Shown piece by piece: positions 20,701-27,145 of a stretch of 64,000 nucleotides of DNA (its first letter is position 1; each line of letters starts with the position of its first letter). The position numbers were made by a program, and so were the translations under genes. This DNA comes from Leptospiraceae bacterium. Lineage in GTDB: Bacteria; Spirochaetota; Leptospiria; Leptospirales; Leptospiraceae. The notes beneath the pieces were generated by a model. That model searched no databases. It was not told the DNA's origin and saw only the letters and a program-made list of their open reading frames with translations. Where the stretch lies: assembly GCA_024233875.1 (NCBI GenBank), contig JACKPB010000005.1:248001-312000 (forward strand). The letters run 5' to 3'.

Positions 20701-22673
20701 CAGAGAATGAAGACTCTTTTCTTTTTCACCTTGATTTTGGATATTTCTTAATGAGGTATTTTTATCTCGATGAGTCTGAAGATTTCTACAGAAAAGCTGA
20801 AAAACTCTCCAGGAACAAAACAGAAAACCAGAGGGTAAGAGACCGAATTTATGAATTGCAAGTACTAAAAGAATTGTCCGGCTTTGGAAAGAAAAGTAAG
20901 CCTGAGACAAGAAATGATATTTATACCGCTCTCTTGAATAAAGATTGGAAACGATATGACTCCGAATTGAATCGACTGGAGAAAAGAGCATCCGAAAATC
21001 AAATTTGGGAGTTCAAACATAAAATCTTTGATATCTGGAAAAAACTGGAAACGGGAGAGGACTACAATCCCCTACTTCTATCTCCGGAGTATACTCTGGA
21101 AGGAGAGTCCGTTTACAATCTTCTCGATCTAAAAGATCTTTTTATTATTTCTTATATCTTTTCAAAATCTATTTCTTACCAGGAAAAAAATGAAATCAAT
21201 ATCCTGTTTAATCATTTGATAGAAAACAATCGTCAATTGAATTTTCTGATGAAAGGATTGATGATTTTGGGCTATGCAGAGTCTCATTTCCGATACGGAA
21301 ACCTGAAAGAGTCACAGGAGTATCTCACTAAATATATTGCTGAATTTTCAGGGATAATCGGTGATACAACTCTAAAAGAAAAAGAATATGTATTGCAGAG
21401 AAAACTATCAATCTTCTTAAAAACGAACTTCAATGAAAATGAAAAGTACGAAAATAAGTTTTTAGAATTTTATTTTGAAGTTCAGGATCTTAGTCCCACT
21501 CAATACTACTCAAAATTGAATATATTTTTGGAAAACCTGAGCGATGAAAGATACAGTTCGGCTACCAAAAGAGAGCTCATCGACTTAATCTACCTCTTAC
21601 AAAAAAGAGCACTTGAAATGGATTCCTCAGAACTCTTTTTTGATCTGGCTACTTATAGAGACAAACTCGCCTCACTGAATGAGAGATTTTATCAGATGAA
21701 TCTCTATGTAAGAAATCTCCCAATTTTCAAGGCTTACTCTAAGGATATATTGAGTACTCTTCCGGAAAATCAGTCTTTTGTCTCTTTGATTACTTATGGG
21801 ACAGAAATGTTCCGAATAGAATTTTCAAATGGAAAATCGATAGGAAGTCACTTCATTTCTAAAGATCCCAATTCAAATTCGGGAGAAGATCTGAACAATA
21901 GTAGGAAATTTAAAAATGAAATCTATAATTATTACAAGAATATCAATATCATCGGATCGGATCCGATAACTAAAGAATTTCTGGAAAAGAAGTTTAGAGA
22001 TCACATTCGACTCAATAACCGAAAAAAAACCTACCTCTACCTACCCTCGTTCCTATTTAAGATTCCAATTGAATACAAACAAAATGATAATTTCTTTTGG
22101 GTGACCGATCCGGAAGAGCTAACTCTCAACTCTCCTGTACCACAGGATTCATTTTTTGAGAAGGATTATTATGTTCAAAAATATTTCTCGAATGATCCAC
22201 ATTCCAGACTGCTCAATGGACTCGAAAAACTGGAGATCCCATCGGGAGGCAAAAACAAAAGTTCCCAGGTGCATTATTCATCTGAAAGGATGTTCTTTAA
22301 AAACCTCGATAAGATGCTTTATGAGAAAATGGAACCCATATTTTTGAGTCGTCTTCCCAGAAGAGAGGGATTTTGGTTGATTAGCAATTCAGATCTCTAC
22401 AACTCCTCATTTTTAAAAGACGATATCAATTCCTTTGCGAATTTCTTAGGAAAGCTCTATTTGGGTCCGGGTATACTTTCCATAGGACCTCAATACAAGG
22501 AAACAGATCCTATTTTTTTCTATAAACATTTTCTAAAAAGAACCGAATTAAAATCAGGAGTCAAGTCCAGATTTATAAATGCCATTCAACAGACAAAAAT
22601 GTACAAACAAAAAGAAATTTCCTGGATTGGGTATCGTCTAATTACCAATCGATATCTTTTGGATTCGAATTAG
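14739..22673 (+). CDS. Giant lipoprotein: PD40 propeller, TPR solenoid, CHAT-like C-terminus
   Basis: A 2644-residue protein. The N-terminus has basic residues, a hydrophobic stretch and lipobox FSVNC (Cys29). Residues ~55-350 contain TolB/PD40-type propeller blades (SPDGKKLIYVS, LPDGETIVFSSD, SFDGRSLVYLS, SIDGNSLYFSS), with a calcium-loop-like DTNSDKVLDERD. Residues ~350-1600 and ~1840-2300 are helical with many TPR-like units. The final ~330 residues resemble a CHAT (caspase-like) domain: LPENQSFVSLITYG, then TYLYLPSFLFKIPIEY, then FFYKHFLKR and ISWIGYRLITNRYLL, the usual end pattern. The catalytic His/Cys pair is not evident, so protease activity is doubtful. A weaker CHAT-like stretch may lie at ~1617-1840. 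Intact single frame; function unknown. Confidence 0.88.
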   Translation: MRKPKFNRTKKFCSYLIFSLILGIFSVNCISTGKSKKSDQANFDYKSITKNYFNPNTQHPLPLTVKKGTNTYPGVSGSKNILLYTTNFKGNYDIWLRDLESSISLPITNHPSPEYKPAVSPDGKKLIYVSEELDSSGDLVLMELDSDTIIDSSLSGKEYDPPPVKFLTNPDRTDSFIDTDPIFLPDGETIVFSSDRLSPGTINLVKMNLKSPETLELLTREGGSAAFPSFDGRSLVYLSYRDNEFGEIYRMDLLSRTEERITHDSYIDLSPSLSIDGNSLYFSSIRKDTNSDKVLDERDISRIVRYDFNEKKEFYLTPESYSAFESKFTLFNGGSLLYSASLYNAINIYFLPPMGAIPKTDSISEQYELIKRYDELQPEEVFDLAIDSLYYYFSKDKLFSIYDAKTNSLKLDSLKRKRSTERYREYLQKFSEKQEPIYRAYFTRTIQEKSHDSIINQLNKILALVPPTETQIQGSILELIADEYLNKKKIVDVLKVYNKILNEIPDYYNSNFIKIQMGKLGFPGKEPRLPFVYFDIIESPQTSVTDRITALNDIRNSITNNKNFSEIIRFCDELLSVNQIDEKSPVLFDLIRYIKAEALSEGKMFAQSNALLDQFMKPNPVIDPICEILPSCVQKMPCENDSTCLRMHLLKSKNFENMGKVNEFFEELKIYLLGYDPKLKVEIDKSEVEKNFRYFELRAREHESKGNLQAASFHHFYNTENMYLLKKKNLYVDSLYKNYGVYYQKQMVDTILRYGLSQAEEEKLKVYNRINVLNKNEGNVVSTTSKVFTFILDNPITRNFKDYLDLRNLESSTILGKPGAPDDAIALLNAHFKQSRPRARPVLYLASLYGYAYFLISRGVINETHYRSKKILTRKRKEEIFKDFKSAEQELKWIIFADQEYSEAYQLLGWLYQYLDNSKNLKNDSDITEGEVHSVLYEKYFSGKHIEENIDIYQQILTFLGNDSNEKTLSDLNLNLANNYFYLKNYGKARDHYGNVEKFGEKINPEYHFENYKQKAQFHFNYAKSLIYLGEYEKAIGELRKVYDIYYKNEFLSTTRILSEMERIADDIPVEEKLTIIQSIIGLSQIEIGEYNLAIFSLTKALSLNREKEYIKNINLFNALAFSYYKNGDLNEAYKYIKKSQREYKDKYDSKFSSYLNRLDFWNIILPEKIRIIGEGRFPGEFPVEFQYLFSTGIELGVLEENEEYNRINKLIDLRKDYIYSYRLNKTSVGIRILNNDENLRANILYRSGKYKESYEHYKELLSIHNKDWKIQKRALFSLFRIIEEGEISKETIHTYLKSELDNTIRFKSIELHECFHSTPASNMKENISGINKDCEIKFNKEYRDYESILAYLYYYMGNNQRELGYETSAIYFFSLSNYLINHTNGYAPDMEFLPEDPFLKSERLTLVNNRIEITNALKSDESVLQPIDNYNQISNELKSREDTFRSYLKYIQYHYLNGEYFDVLAYYKKWIPYTEDPYLLSRLKDTEIKTIFEIMKSTALAEKRYQFIPFFEEIKNSLLVEKNYLKHNLQYSDSKLYSINNDLRDTFSEISGLYKTYLYLMNNRKETEPIIHEINKKVKIYNQKKKEFIEIDPLKEYLFGVNLERLEVGIKKSYFNKILVFTPLGSGILYSVFQKSKFTSKYFHSENELSDFQKNVIEELDLSTEGTSFIVVHGKLINKEFLDFLSNSKSDLELSFSIRHQQVDTESLTSIKAITLLEGEKAKTGRYYEKSEIQDTDLLIGKLFNVTDNHLFGESRKGYIRIKDLLENKHQIQGIIIAPENNYDYDLYDKLFLILKSTGIKDVGIDSITDLKNFDFKSIALKTGGTVNFLSEENPELAIHLKNQAIQFERDGDFVEAIDKINRAENAVNSSKNPDIYFEIKLIEARIKTRNYDSKEEFYFYKKLLKLYEENIEKKLLIYNSLLKYCYTYYNLSSCDSHYLDYSKYLLLKTVSSLDRKKYYRELKVYREIIREKNKSIPEMIEKAKPAENEDSFLFHLDFGYFLMRYFYLDESEDFYRKAEKLSRNKTENQRVRDRIYELQVLKELSGFGKKSKPETRNDIYTALLNKDWKRYDSELNRLEKRASENQIWEFKHKIFDIWKKLETGEDYNPLLLSPEYTLEGESVYNLLDLKDLFIISYIFSKSISYQEKNEINILFNHLIENNRQLNFLMKGLMILGYAESHFRYGNLKESQEYLTKYIAEFSGIIGDTTLKEKEYVLQRKLSIFLKTNFNENEKYENKFLEFYFEVQDLSPTQYYSKLNIFLENLSDERYSSATKRELIDLIYLLQKRALEMDSSELFFDLATYRDKLASLNERFYQMNLYVRNLPIFKAYSKDILSTLPENQSFVSLITYGTEMFRIEFSNGKSIGSHFISKDPNSNSGEDLNNSRKFKNEIYNYYKNINIIGSDPITKEFLEKKFRDHIRLNNRKKTYLYLPSFLFKIPIEYKQNDNFFWVTDPEELTLNSPVPQDSFFEKDYYVQKYFSNDPHSRLLNGLEKLEIPSGGKNKSSQVHYSSERMFFKNLDKMLYEKMEPIFLSRLPRREGFWLISNSDLYNSSFLKDDINSFANFLGKLYLGPGILSIGPQYKETDPIFFYKHFLKRTELKSGVKSRFINAIQQTKMYKQKEISWIGYRLITNRYLLDSN

Positions 22674-22776
22674 AAAATGAATGAATTTAGGTCTGGATCT
22701 CTAAGCACTGGATTTTTCAAAATTATTCTTATTAAAAAAATATCGATCGAAATAAGTGAATTGACCGATACAAATA

Positions 22777-23427
22777 TTGCTTCTGAATGAAAAAGAAATC
22801 AGTGAATTTTTTCCCGATCCAATCGGGGTAGGAGAAAAGGAGAGAGAGTTGTCGGAATTAAACAAAAAGAAATACTATGAATCACAGAAGTTTAATTATA
22901 CCTGGGCATGGTTGATTCTTTTGGTAACTTCACTTTTGACTGCTGGGGGAATAGGATTCGGAATGAATAAAAAAATCCTACAGGGTGAAGAGTATGGGAC
23001 AATTCCTCTAGGAGACATCGCTCTCATTCTGTTATTTTCCGGACTCATCGTGTTTCATCTGGCTTTTTTAGTCTTCTTGATTTTTTCCAGGCTGACATTC
23101 ACTATTGATGCGATTGGAATCGAATTCAGATTTTTCCCATTTCAACAAACTTACCAAAAGTTGACCTGGGATATGATCTATCAGTACAATCTTAGGGAAT
23201 ACTCCGCTGAATCGGAATATGGAGGATATGGCGTAAGATATGGTAGAAAAGGTTACGCCTATACCGTAAAGGGAAAGTTCGGCCTTCAAATTGTATTGAA
23301 AAATGGAAAAGAAATCTTACTGGGCACCCAACAGGCGGCCAAATTGAATTTATTTCTCGAATCAATGAGAAAAGAACTGAGTTCCACTACCTATTTCATT
23401 CAATCTGTTCTGGAAAAAAAAATATAA
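22777..23427 (+). CDS. Membrane protein with bacterial PH-like domain
   Basis: A 216-residue protein with two membrane segments (about residues 38-62 and 77-105) and a C-terminal cytoplasmic domain. The latter reads DAIGIEFRFFPFQ, then a W-D-M-I-Y core and the pattern GVRYGRKGYAYTVKG followed by LQIVLKNGKEILLGTQQ, which resembles bacterial PH-like domains (DUF6141-type). Start is TTG at 22777; a CTG two codons later is an alternative, and the ribosome site is poor. It follows the giant lipoprotein by 103 bases in the same direction. Role unknown. Confidence 0.72.
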   Translation: MLLNEKEISEFFPDPIGVGEKERELSELNKKKYYESQKFNYTWAWLILLVTSLLTAGGIGFGMNKKILQGEEYGTIPLGDIALILLFSGLIVFHLAFLVFLIFSRLTFTIDAIGIEFRFFPFQQTYQKLTWDMIYQYNLREYSAESEYGGYGVRYGRKGYAYTVKGKFGLQIVLKNGKEILLGTQQAAKLNLFLESMRKELSSTTYFIQSVLEKKI

Positions 23428-23535
23428 TCTCAAATCTTTTCTTTTTCACAAATCGGGTCCTTCAGTCACAAATATTTTTTAAAATCATAATAAAAAAATA
23501 TAGAACTAGAATTAACATCATTAGATTTAGTATTC

Positions 23536-24426
23536 ATGCAGGAAATACCCCGAACGACCAAGAAAAATCCCAAAGCCCTTCTGGTGGAAGGTGGAGGCAT
23601 GAGAGGAGCCTTTGCAGGTGGAGTTCTCTCTGCGATGTGTAAGCTCTATCCAGCCAGTAATTTTGACATACTCTTGGGAGTTTCAGCCGGTTCCTGTTCC
23701 CTAGCCTACTATGCCACTGAAGACAGAAGAAATTATCAGTCCCATAGACACATTCCCAGTATTTGGAAACATGAATTGCACGGTCATAAATTCATTTCTA
23801 TCAGGAATCTTTTCCGGGGTCACACGATTTTAAATCAAAAGTATCTCATAGATGATCTAATCTTTAGAAAATATAGATTGAATTTAAAAAAACTAAAAAA
23901 GAAAATAAGAACGCCTTTTTATATCACTGTTTCCAATCTAAAAAGTCTCAAACCCGAGTACATAAGGATCAATGATAAGAATATTTTGCCTATCCTAAAA
24001 GCGGCTACTTCTCTTCCTCTGGCAACAAAGGGTAGGTTCGTTTTCAATAATTCTATCTATTCTGATGGTGGGATAACTGATCCCCTACCCATAAGAGCAT
24101 TGATAGAAGCTGGCTATAAAGACATAACAATCATCCTCAATCATTCCAGAGAGTACTTTAGCCTCCCATTGAATAAGTTTTTGACATTTTTCTCCTTCCC
24201 ATTTCATTCAAATATTAGGCATTATCTAAGAAATGAGCATCACCTGAAGTACAATGATGCCAAGTCACTTCTTTTGAATCCACCCTCTGATGTAAGATTG
24301 CAAATCATGGATCCCTCCGAATCCATCCCTGTGAAAATCACTTCTACAGTTCAAAAGGATATAGTCGCATTGTTTGATCATGGGATGGAGATAGCCGAAA
24401 AATTCTTTAAAAAAAGAATAGAATGA
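23536..24426 (+). CDS. Patatin-like phospholipase
   Basis: A serine lipid acyl hydrolase of the patatin family with a Ser-Asp dyad. Visible motifs are the oxyanion hole GGGMRG (residues 19-24), the nucleophile elbow GVSAG (Ser50) and the Asp motif DGGITDPLPI at about residue 178. There is no signal peptide, so it probably acts in the cytoplasm or at the inner membrane. The length of 296 residues matches single-domain YjjU-type bacterial patatins. It is followed immediately by a decayed metallophosphoesterase in the same direction. Confidence 0.93.
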   Translation: MQEIPRTTKKNPKALLVEGGGMRGAFAGGVLSAMCKLYPASNFDILLGVSAGSCSLAYYATEDRRNYQSHRHIPSIWKHELHGHKFISIRNLFRGHTILNQKYLIDDLIFRKYRLNLKKLKKKIRTPFYITVSNLKSLKPEYIRINDKNILPILKAATSLPLATKGRFVFNNSIYSDGGITDPLPIRALIEAGYKDITIILNHSREYFSLPLNKFLTFFSFPFHSNIRHYLRNEHHLKYNDAKSLLLNPPSDVRLQIMDPSESIPVKITSTVQKDIVALFDHGMEIAEKFFKKRIE

Positions 24427-24427
24427 A

Positions 24428-24783
24428 TCTTATCCACTTAAATTCATCGATACTTTAGAAGAGGGCATTCCTCTTCTAAGTCAACCATGAATATTTACAC
24501 CTGAAGACTTCAAACTTCTACTTGTCCACTCACCTGAGGGGATAGAAGAAGCCGAACGATTGGGTACACAACTTTATCTCTGCGGTCATAAATAAGGAAG
24601 TCAGATCTGCCTGCCGGGTGGGATAGCGACTATGACTAACACTTCCACAGGACGGAAATATGACTCCGGTGTATGGAAATTTAATAAATTTGGATAGGAT
24701 ACACTCCAAGGGGAGTTCGTTCTTCGGGAATGGACGTTCGGTTTTTCTGTCCACCCGAGATTGTCATTCATACTCTTACCTAA
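24428..24783 (+). pseudogene. Decayed metallophosphoesterase (calcineurin-like) remnant
   Basis: Translation in pieces gives recognisable parts of a membrane-type metallophosphoesterase. The first frame reads YPLKFIDTLEEGIPLLSQP, a stop (TGA 24488-24490), then TPEDFKLLLVHSPEG through LYLCGHK and stop (24593-24595). A second frame gives QICLPGG through VWKFNKFG and stop. A third frame gives GYTPRGVRSSGMDVRFFCPP through the stop at 24781. These match the family order: post-GNHE region, HSPE, GHTHGGQICLP, and the C-terminal GYTSRG...RFxCPPEI block. The N-terminal half with the first metal ligands is missing, the GHTHGGQ site is broken and part of the middle is deleted. Confidence 0.82.
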
Positions 24784-24807
24784 GAGGAATATTCAGTTTT
24801 ATGAATA

Positions 24808-26526
24808 TTAGCCTATCATGATGCGATTTCTACCTTCTGATTTTGCTTTGTAAAGAGCTGAATCTGCTCTCTGAAACAAACTGACTTCATTGTCCTCTTC
24901 TTGAAATTCTGTAATACCTATACTCACTGTTGACGAAATGCAATATCCATTACCCATATTCATCCGAATAGATTCAAAATTGGATCGAATTCTTTCCGCG
25001 ATCACCAGAGCAGATTCTAAACCACAATCAGGAAGCAAAACCACAAATTCCTCTCCTCCAAATCTACATGCGATATCGTTGTGACGTATGAAACTATTCA
25101 AAGTCTTCCCCAAATTGATTAAAATCTTATCGCCGATGTCATGTCCGTATGTATCATTGATTCGTTTGAAATTATCTAAATCTAAAATGAGAAATGATAA
25201 ACTGGAATTGCCATTTTTTGAATAATTGATCAGATTTTCATAGTACATAAAATATCCCCTTTTATTCAAAAGACCTGTAAGTTCATCAGTAATGGAAAGT
25301 TTAGAAAATTCCATTTCTTTTAAATAATGAAAATCTCTCTCTTCCCGAATAGTTTTTAAATTATTTGCCAATGCCATAGAAAGTAGAATTGATTCAAGAG
25401 AGGCACCCCAAAATAGAATGTTATGAGTGAAGAAGCTCGGTAAAAATATACCAAAATCTGTAAATGCAACCATCAGTGTGGACAAAGTCAAAACAATCCA
25501 TGCGGAAAGAAAATACTTTGCGGGAGAGTATTTTTGTCTTATCCTCCAAACACATGAATAAACCAAAAGAAAGGTAGCAAAGATTGAATTGAAGTAAATC
25601 ATTCTGGTTGCGATTGCATATTTTTGGAAGAAAAAAAGTAAGAAGGTAATACCGACTATAAAGAGACAAAATCGAAAGAGATTATGAATACCGGGAAGAA
25701 ACTCTCGGGTTTTCAAAAAACTCACTCCAAATAAAATTCCAAACCAAAGGCTAAAAAGTCCGAACCAGTAGACTGTCGCTTCGGGGAGGAGGATTCCGAG
25801 AGAATCCAAAATCTTACTTCTCATGACCTGAAAGGTCAACATACTTATAATATAAAGAAAATAAAAGAGATATGAATAATCTTTCAAGAAAATGAAAATT
25901 GAAAAATTATAAAGTAACATTGAAAATAGGGTCCCTGCAGCTATTCCTAATATAAGCATTTCTATCCATGTTCTTCTATTGATAAACTTATTTGAATTGA
26001 TAGACACAGAGAAATTAGCTGATGTATATATAGAATGTATACACACATACGTATATTCATTAGTTAAATAATTTTCAGGTAAATCAAAAATTGGATATCT
26101 GTAAAGCCAGTCATAATTATTATTTCTAGCTGATCTAGAATAGATAAGATACTGATTCGAATTTTCTGATTTTGAAATGGGAATATAAACTTCCATGACA
26201 TTTAAAAATGGGTAATTGAAAACAAGAGAGTACAGAGAAGAATTCACGACAGATGGAAGTCGAAATCTCAACCAGATATTGGAATTGGGTTTTCCGAATT
26301 GAAATGTAAAATCTTTATATTTTTGGAATGGGAGTTTAGAATCTTGGTGTATTTCCTTAAAATCCTTATGAAAATTGGAATCTATAAAAAACTCAAAGCC
26401 TTCCTGAATGGTAATATTCTCCTGATTGTACGCAGTTTGTACTACGTCCTCAGAAAAAATAGATGTAGCTACCATCAAAAAACTAAGAATAATGTGTAAG
26501 ACAATTTTCATAAAAATACTTTTCAT
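24808..26526 (-). CDS. Membrane diguanylate cyclase (7TM-DISM plus GGDEF)
   Basis: A 572-residue receptor enzyme predicted to make cyclic di-GMP from GTP. A signal peptide precedes an extracytoplasmic 7TMR-DISM extracellular-type beta domain (about 25-175), then seven membrane helices (about 180-390), then a GGDEF domain opening with TDELTGLLNKRGYF. The active-site loop is GGEEF (about residue 490), so catalysis is expected. An inhibitory I-site RxxD (RHND) lies five residues before it, suggesting product feedback. DISM domains usually sense small carbohydrate-like ligands. YajQ at 0.5 kb is a possible effector family, by inference only. Confidence 0.95.
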   Translation of the reverse strand: MKSIFMKIVLHIILSFLMVATSIFSEDVVQTAYNQENITIQEGFEFFIDSNFHKDFKEIHQDSKLPFQKYKDFTFQFGKPNSNIWLRFRLPSVVNSSLYSLVFNYPFLNVMEVYIPISKSENSNQYLIYSRSARNNNYDWLYRYPIFDLPENYLTNEYTYVCIHSIYTSANFSVSINSNKFINRRTWIEMLILGIAAGTLFSMLLYNFSIFIFLKDYSYLFYFLYIISMLTFQVMRSKILDSLGILLPEATVYWFGLFSLWFGILFGVSFLKTREFLPGIHNLFRFCLFIVGITFLLFFFQKYAIATRMIYFNSIFATFLLVYSCVWRIRQKYSPAKYFLSAWIVLTLSTLMVAFTDFGIFLPSFFTHNILFWGASLESILLSMALANNLKTIREERDFHYLKEMEFSKLSITDELTGLLNKRGYFMYYENLINYSKNGNSSLSFLILDLDNFKRINDTYGHDIGDKILINLGKTLNSFIRHNDIACRFGGEEFVVLLPDCGLESALVIAERIRSNFESIRMNMGNGYCISSTVSIGITEFQEEDNEVSLFQRADSALYKAKSEGRNRIMIG

Positions 26527-26554
26527 TCTTCAAGAAATTTTTTCCAATTCTATC

Positions 26555-26594
26555 ATAAGATAAAAAAAAAGATATATATATTTTTTTATCTTAT
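26555..26594. repeat. AT-rich perfect inverted repeat
   Basis: A 14-base perfect inverted repeat (ATAAGATAAAAAAA against TTTTTTTATCTTAT) with a 12-base AT loop lies 29 bases upstream of the diguanylate cyclase start. It could be part of that gene's 5' control region or simply AT-rich spacer; composition makes chance pairing easier. Confidence 0.4.
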
Positions 26595-26654
26595 ATATTT
26601 TTATTATAAAATTTTTTAATTATTAATTTCATTGAATTGTAGTTTTCAATACGA

Positions 26655-26841
26655 TACTATTCCTTACTCGCATTCTAAACTTATTGTGAAACATGAGGAC
26701 AAGGAAGGGGAGACTTCGGAAAATTGGAAACTCATCGCCCCCAAACCCTTATTTTTATTGATCTATTAGTAAAATATGATTTTGTATAAAAAATAAAAGA
26801 TTCAAAAGAATAAAAAATTGCGTATGAAGAGTTACTAATAG
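26655..26841 (+). repeat. Inverted-repeat element, copy A (MITE-like)
   Basis: The non-coding stretch shares its order with copies at 50853-51024 (inverted) and 52794-52963: a terminal ACTC-containing repeat, an ATCGCCCC...AAACCC block, a 35-base core beginning TATTTTTATT (26750-26784) and a closing GCGTATGAAGAGTTACTAATA. The closing sequence is the imperfect reverse complement of the opening TATTCCTTACTCGC region. Core differences are 2 of 35 to the inverted copy and 3 of 35 to the third. No open reading frame for a transposase. The internal hairpins are more eroded here than in the other copies. Confidence 0.65.
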
Positions 26842-26940
26842 TCATTTTCAAAAGCATTTGCGTATTCCCAAAAAAATCAGCGATAAAATGCTTACACACA
26901 GGAATAGAAAGAGCGTAAGTATTTATGTGAATTGGTATAG
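26840..26940 (+). repeat. ~95-bp repeat, unit 1
   Basis: Begins AGTCATTTTCAAAAGCATTT and ends GTATTTATGTGAATTGGTATAG. It is in direct tandem with unit 2 (26941-27033), and a diverged third unit is at 50314-50403. Both ends are conserved while the centre varies. It abuts the right end of inverted-repeat element copy A. No protein or RNA family recognised. Confidence 0.75.
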
Positions 26941-27033
26941 AGTCATTTTCAAAAGCATTTGCGTATTCACAAGCTATAATATGAATGCATTCAGTGATAG
27001 AAAGAGTGTAAGTATTTATGTGAATTGGTCTAG
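26941..27033 (+). repeat. ~95-bp repeat, unit 2
   Basis: Same opening AGTCATTTTCAAAAGCATTT and same closing GTAAGTATTTATGTGAATTG as unit 1, directly head-to-tail with it. The centre differs by substitutions and a short deletion. The remaining bases up to the GMC oxidoreductase stop at 27146 show no further gene. Confidence 0.75.
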
Positions 27034-27145
27034 AAAGAAAGATTACATTCTGCGTACTCTCTGAGATGAGATACATCCATTCAGGATTCTTTACATAGAC
27101 TCTTTCAGGAATCAGGAAAAATCCTTTGACAAAACTATTAAGAAA

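Noticed and set aside
24455..24479. Perfect ten-pair stem-loop after the patatin gene as a terminator
   Set aside because: It has no T-tract and coincides with the metallophosphoesterase remnant reading LEEGIPLLS, so the symmetry probably comes from coding sequence.
24530..24754. 74-residue minus-strand frame
   Set aside because: Antisense to the metallophosphoesterase pseudogene, which explains the sequence better.
26840..27033. CRISPR array
   Set aside because: Only two tandem units of about 95 bp, with conserved ends and diverged centres; no short regular repeats with unique spacers, no cas genes.
26732..27076. 114-residue minus-strand frame
   Set aside because: It runs through the two tandem 95-bp repeats and the inverted-repeat element; its repeated peptide is a by-product of the DNA repeats.
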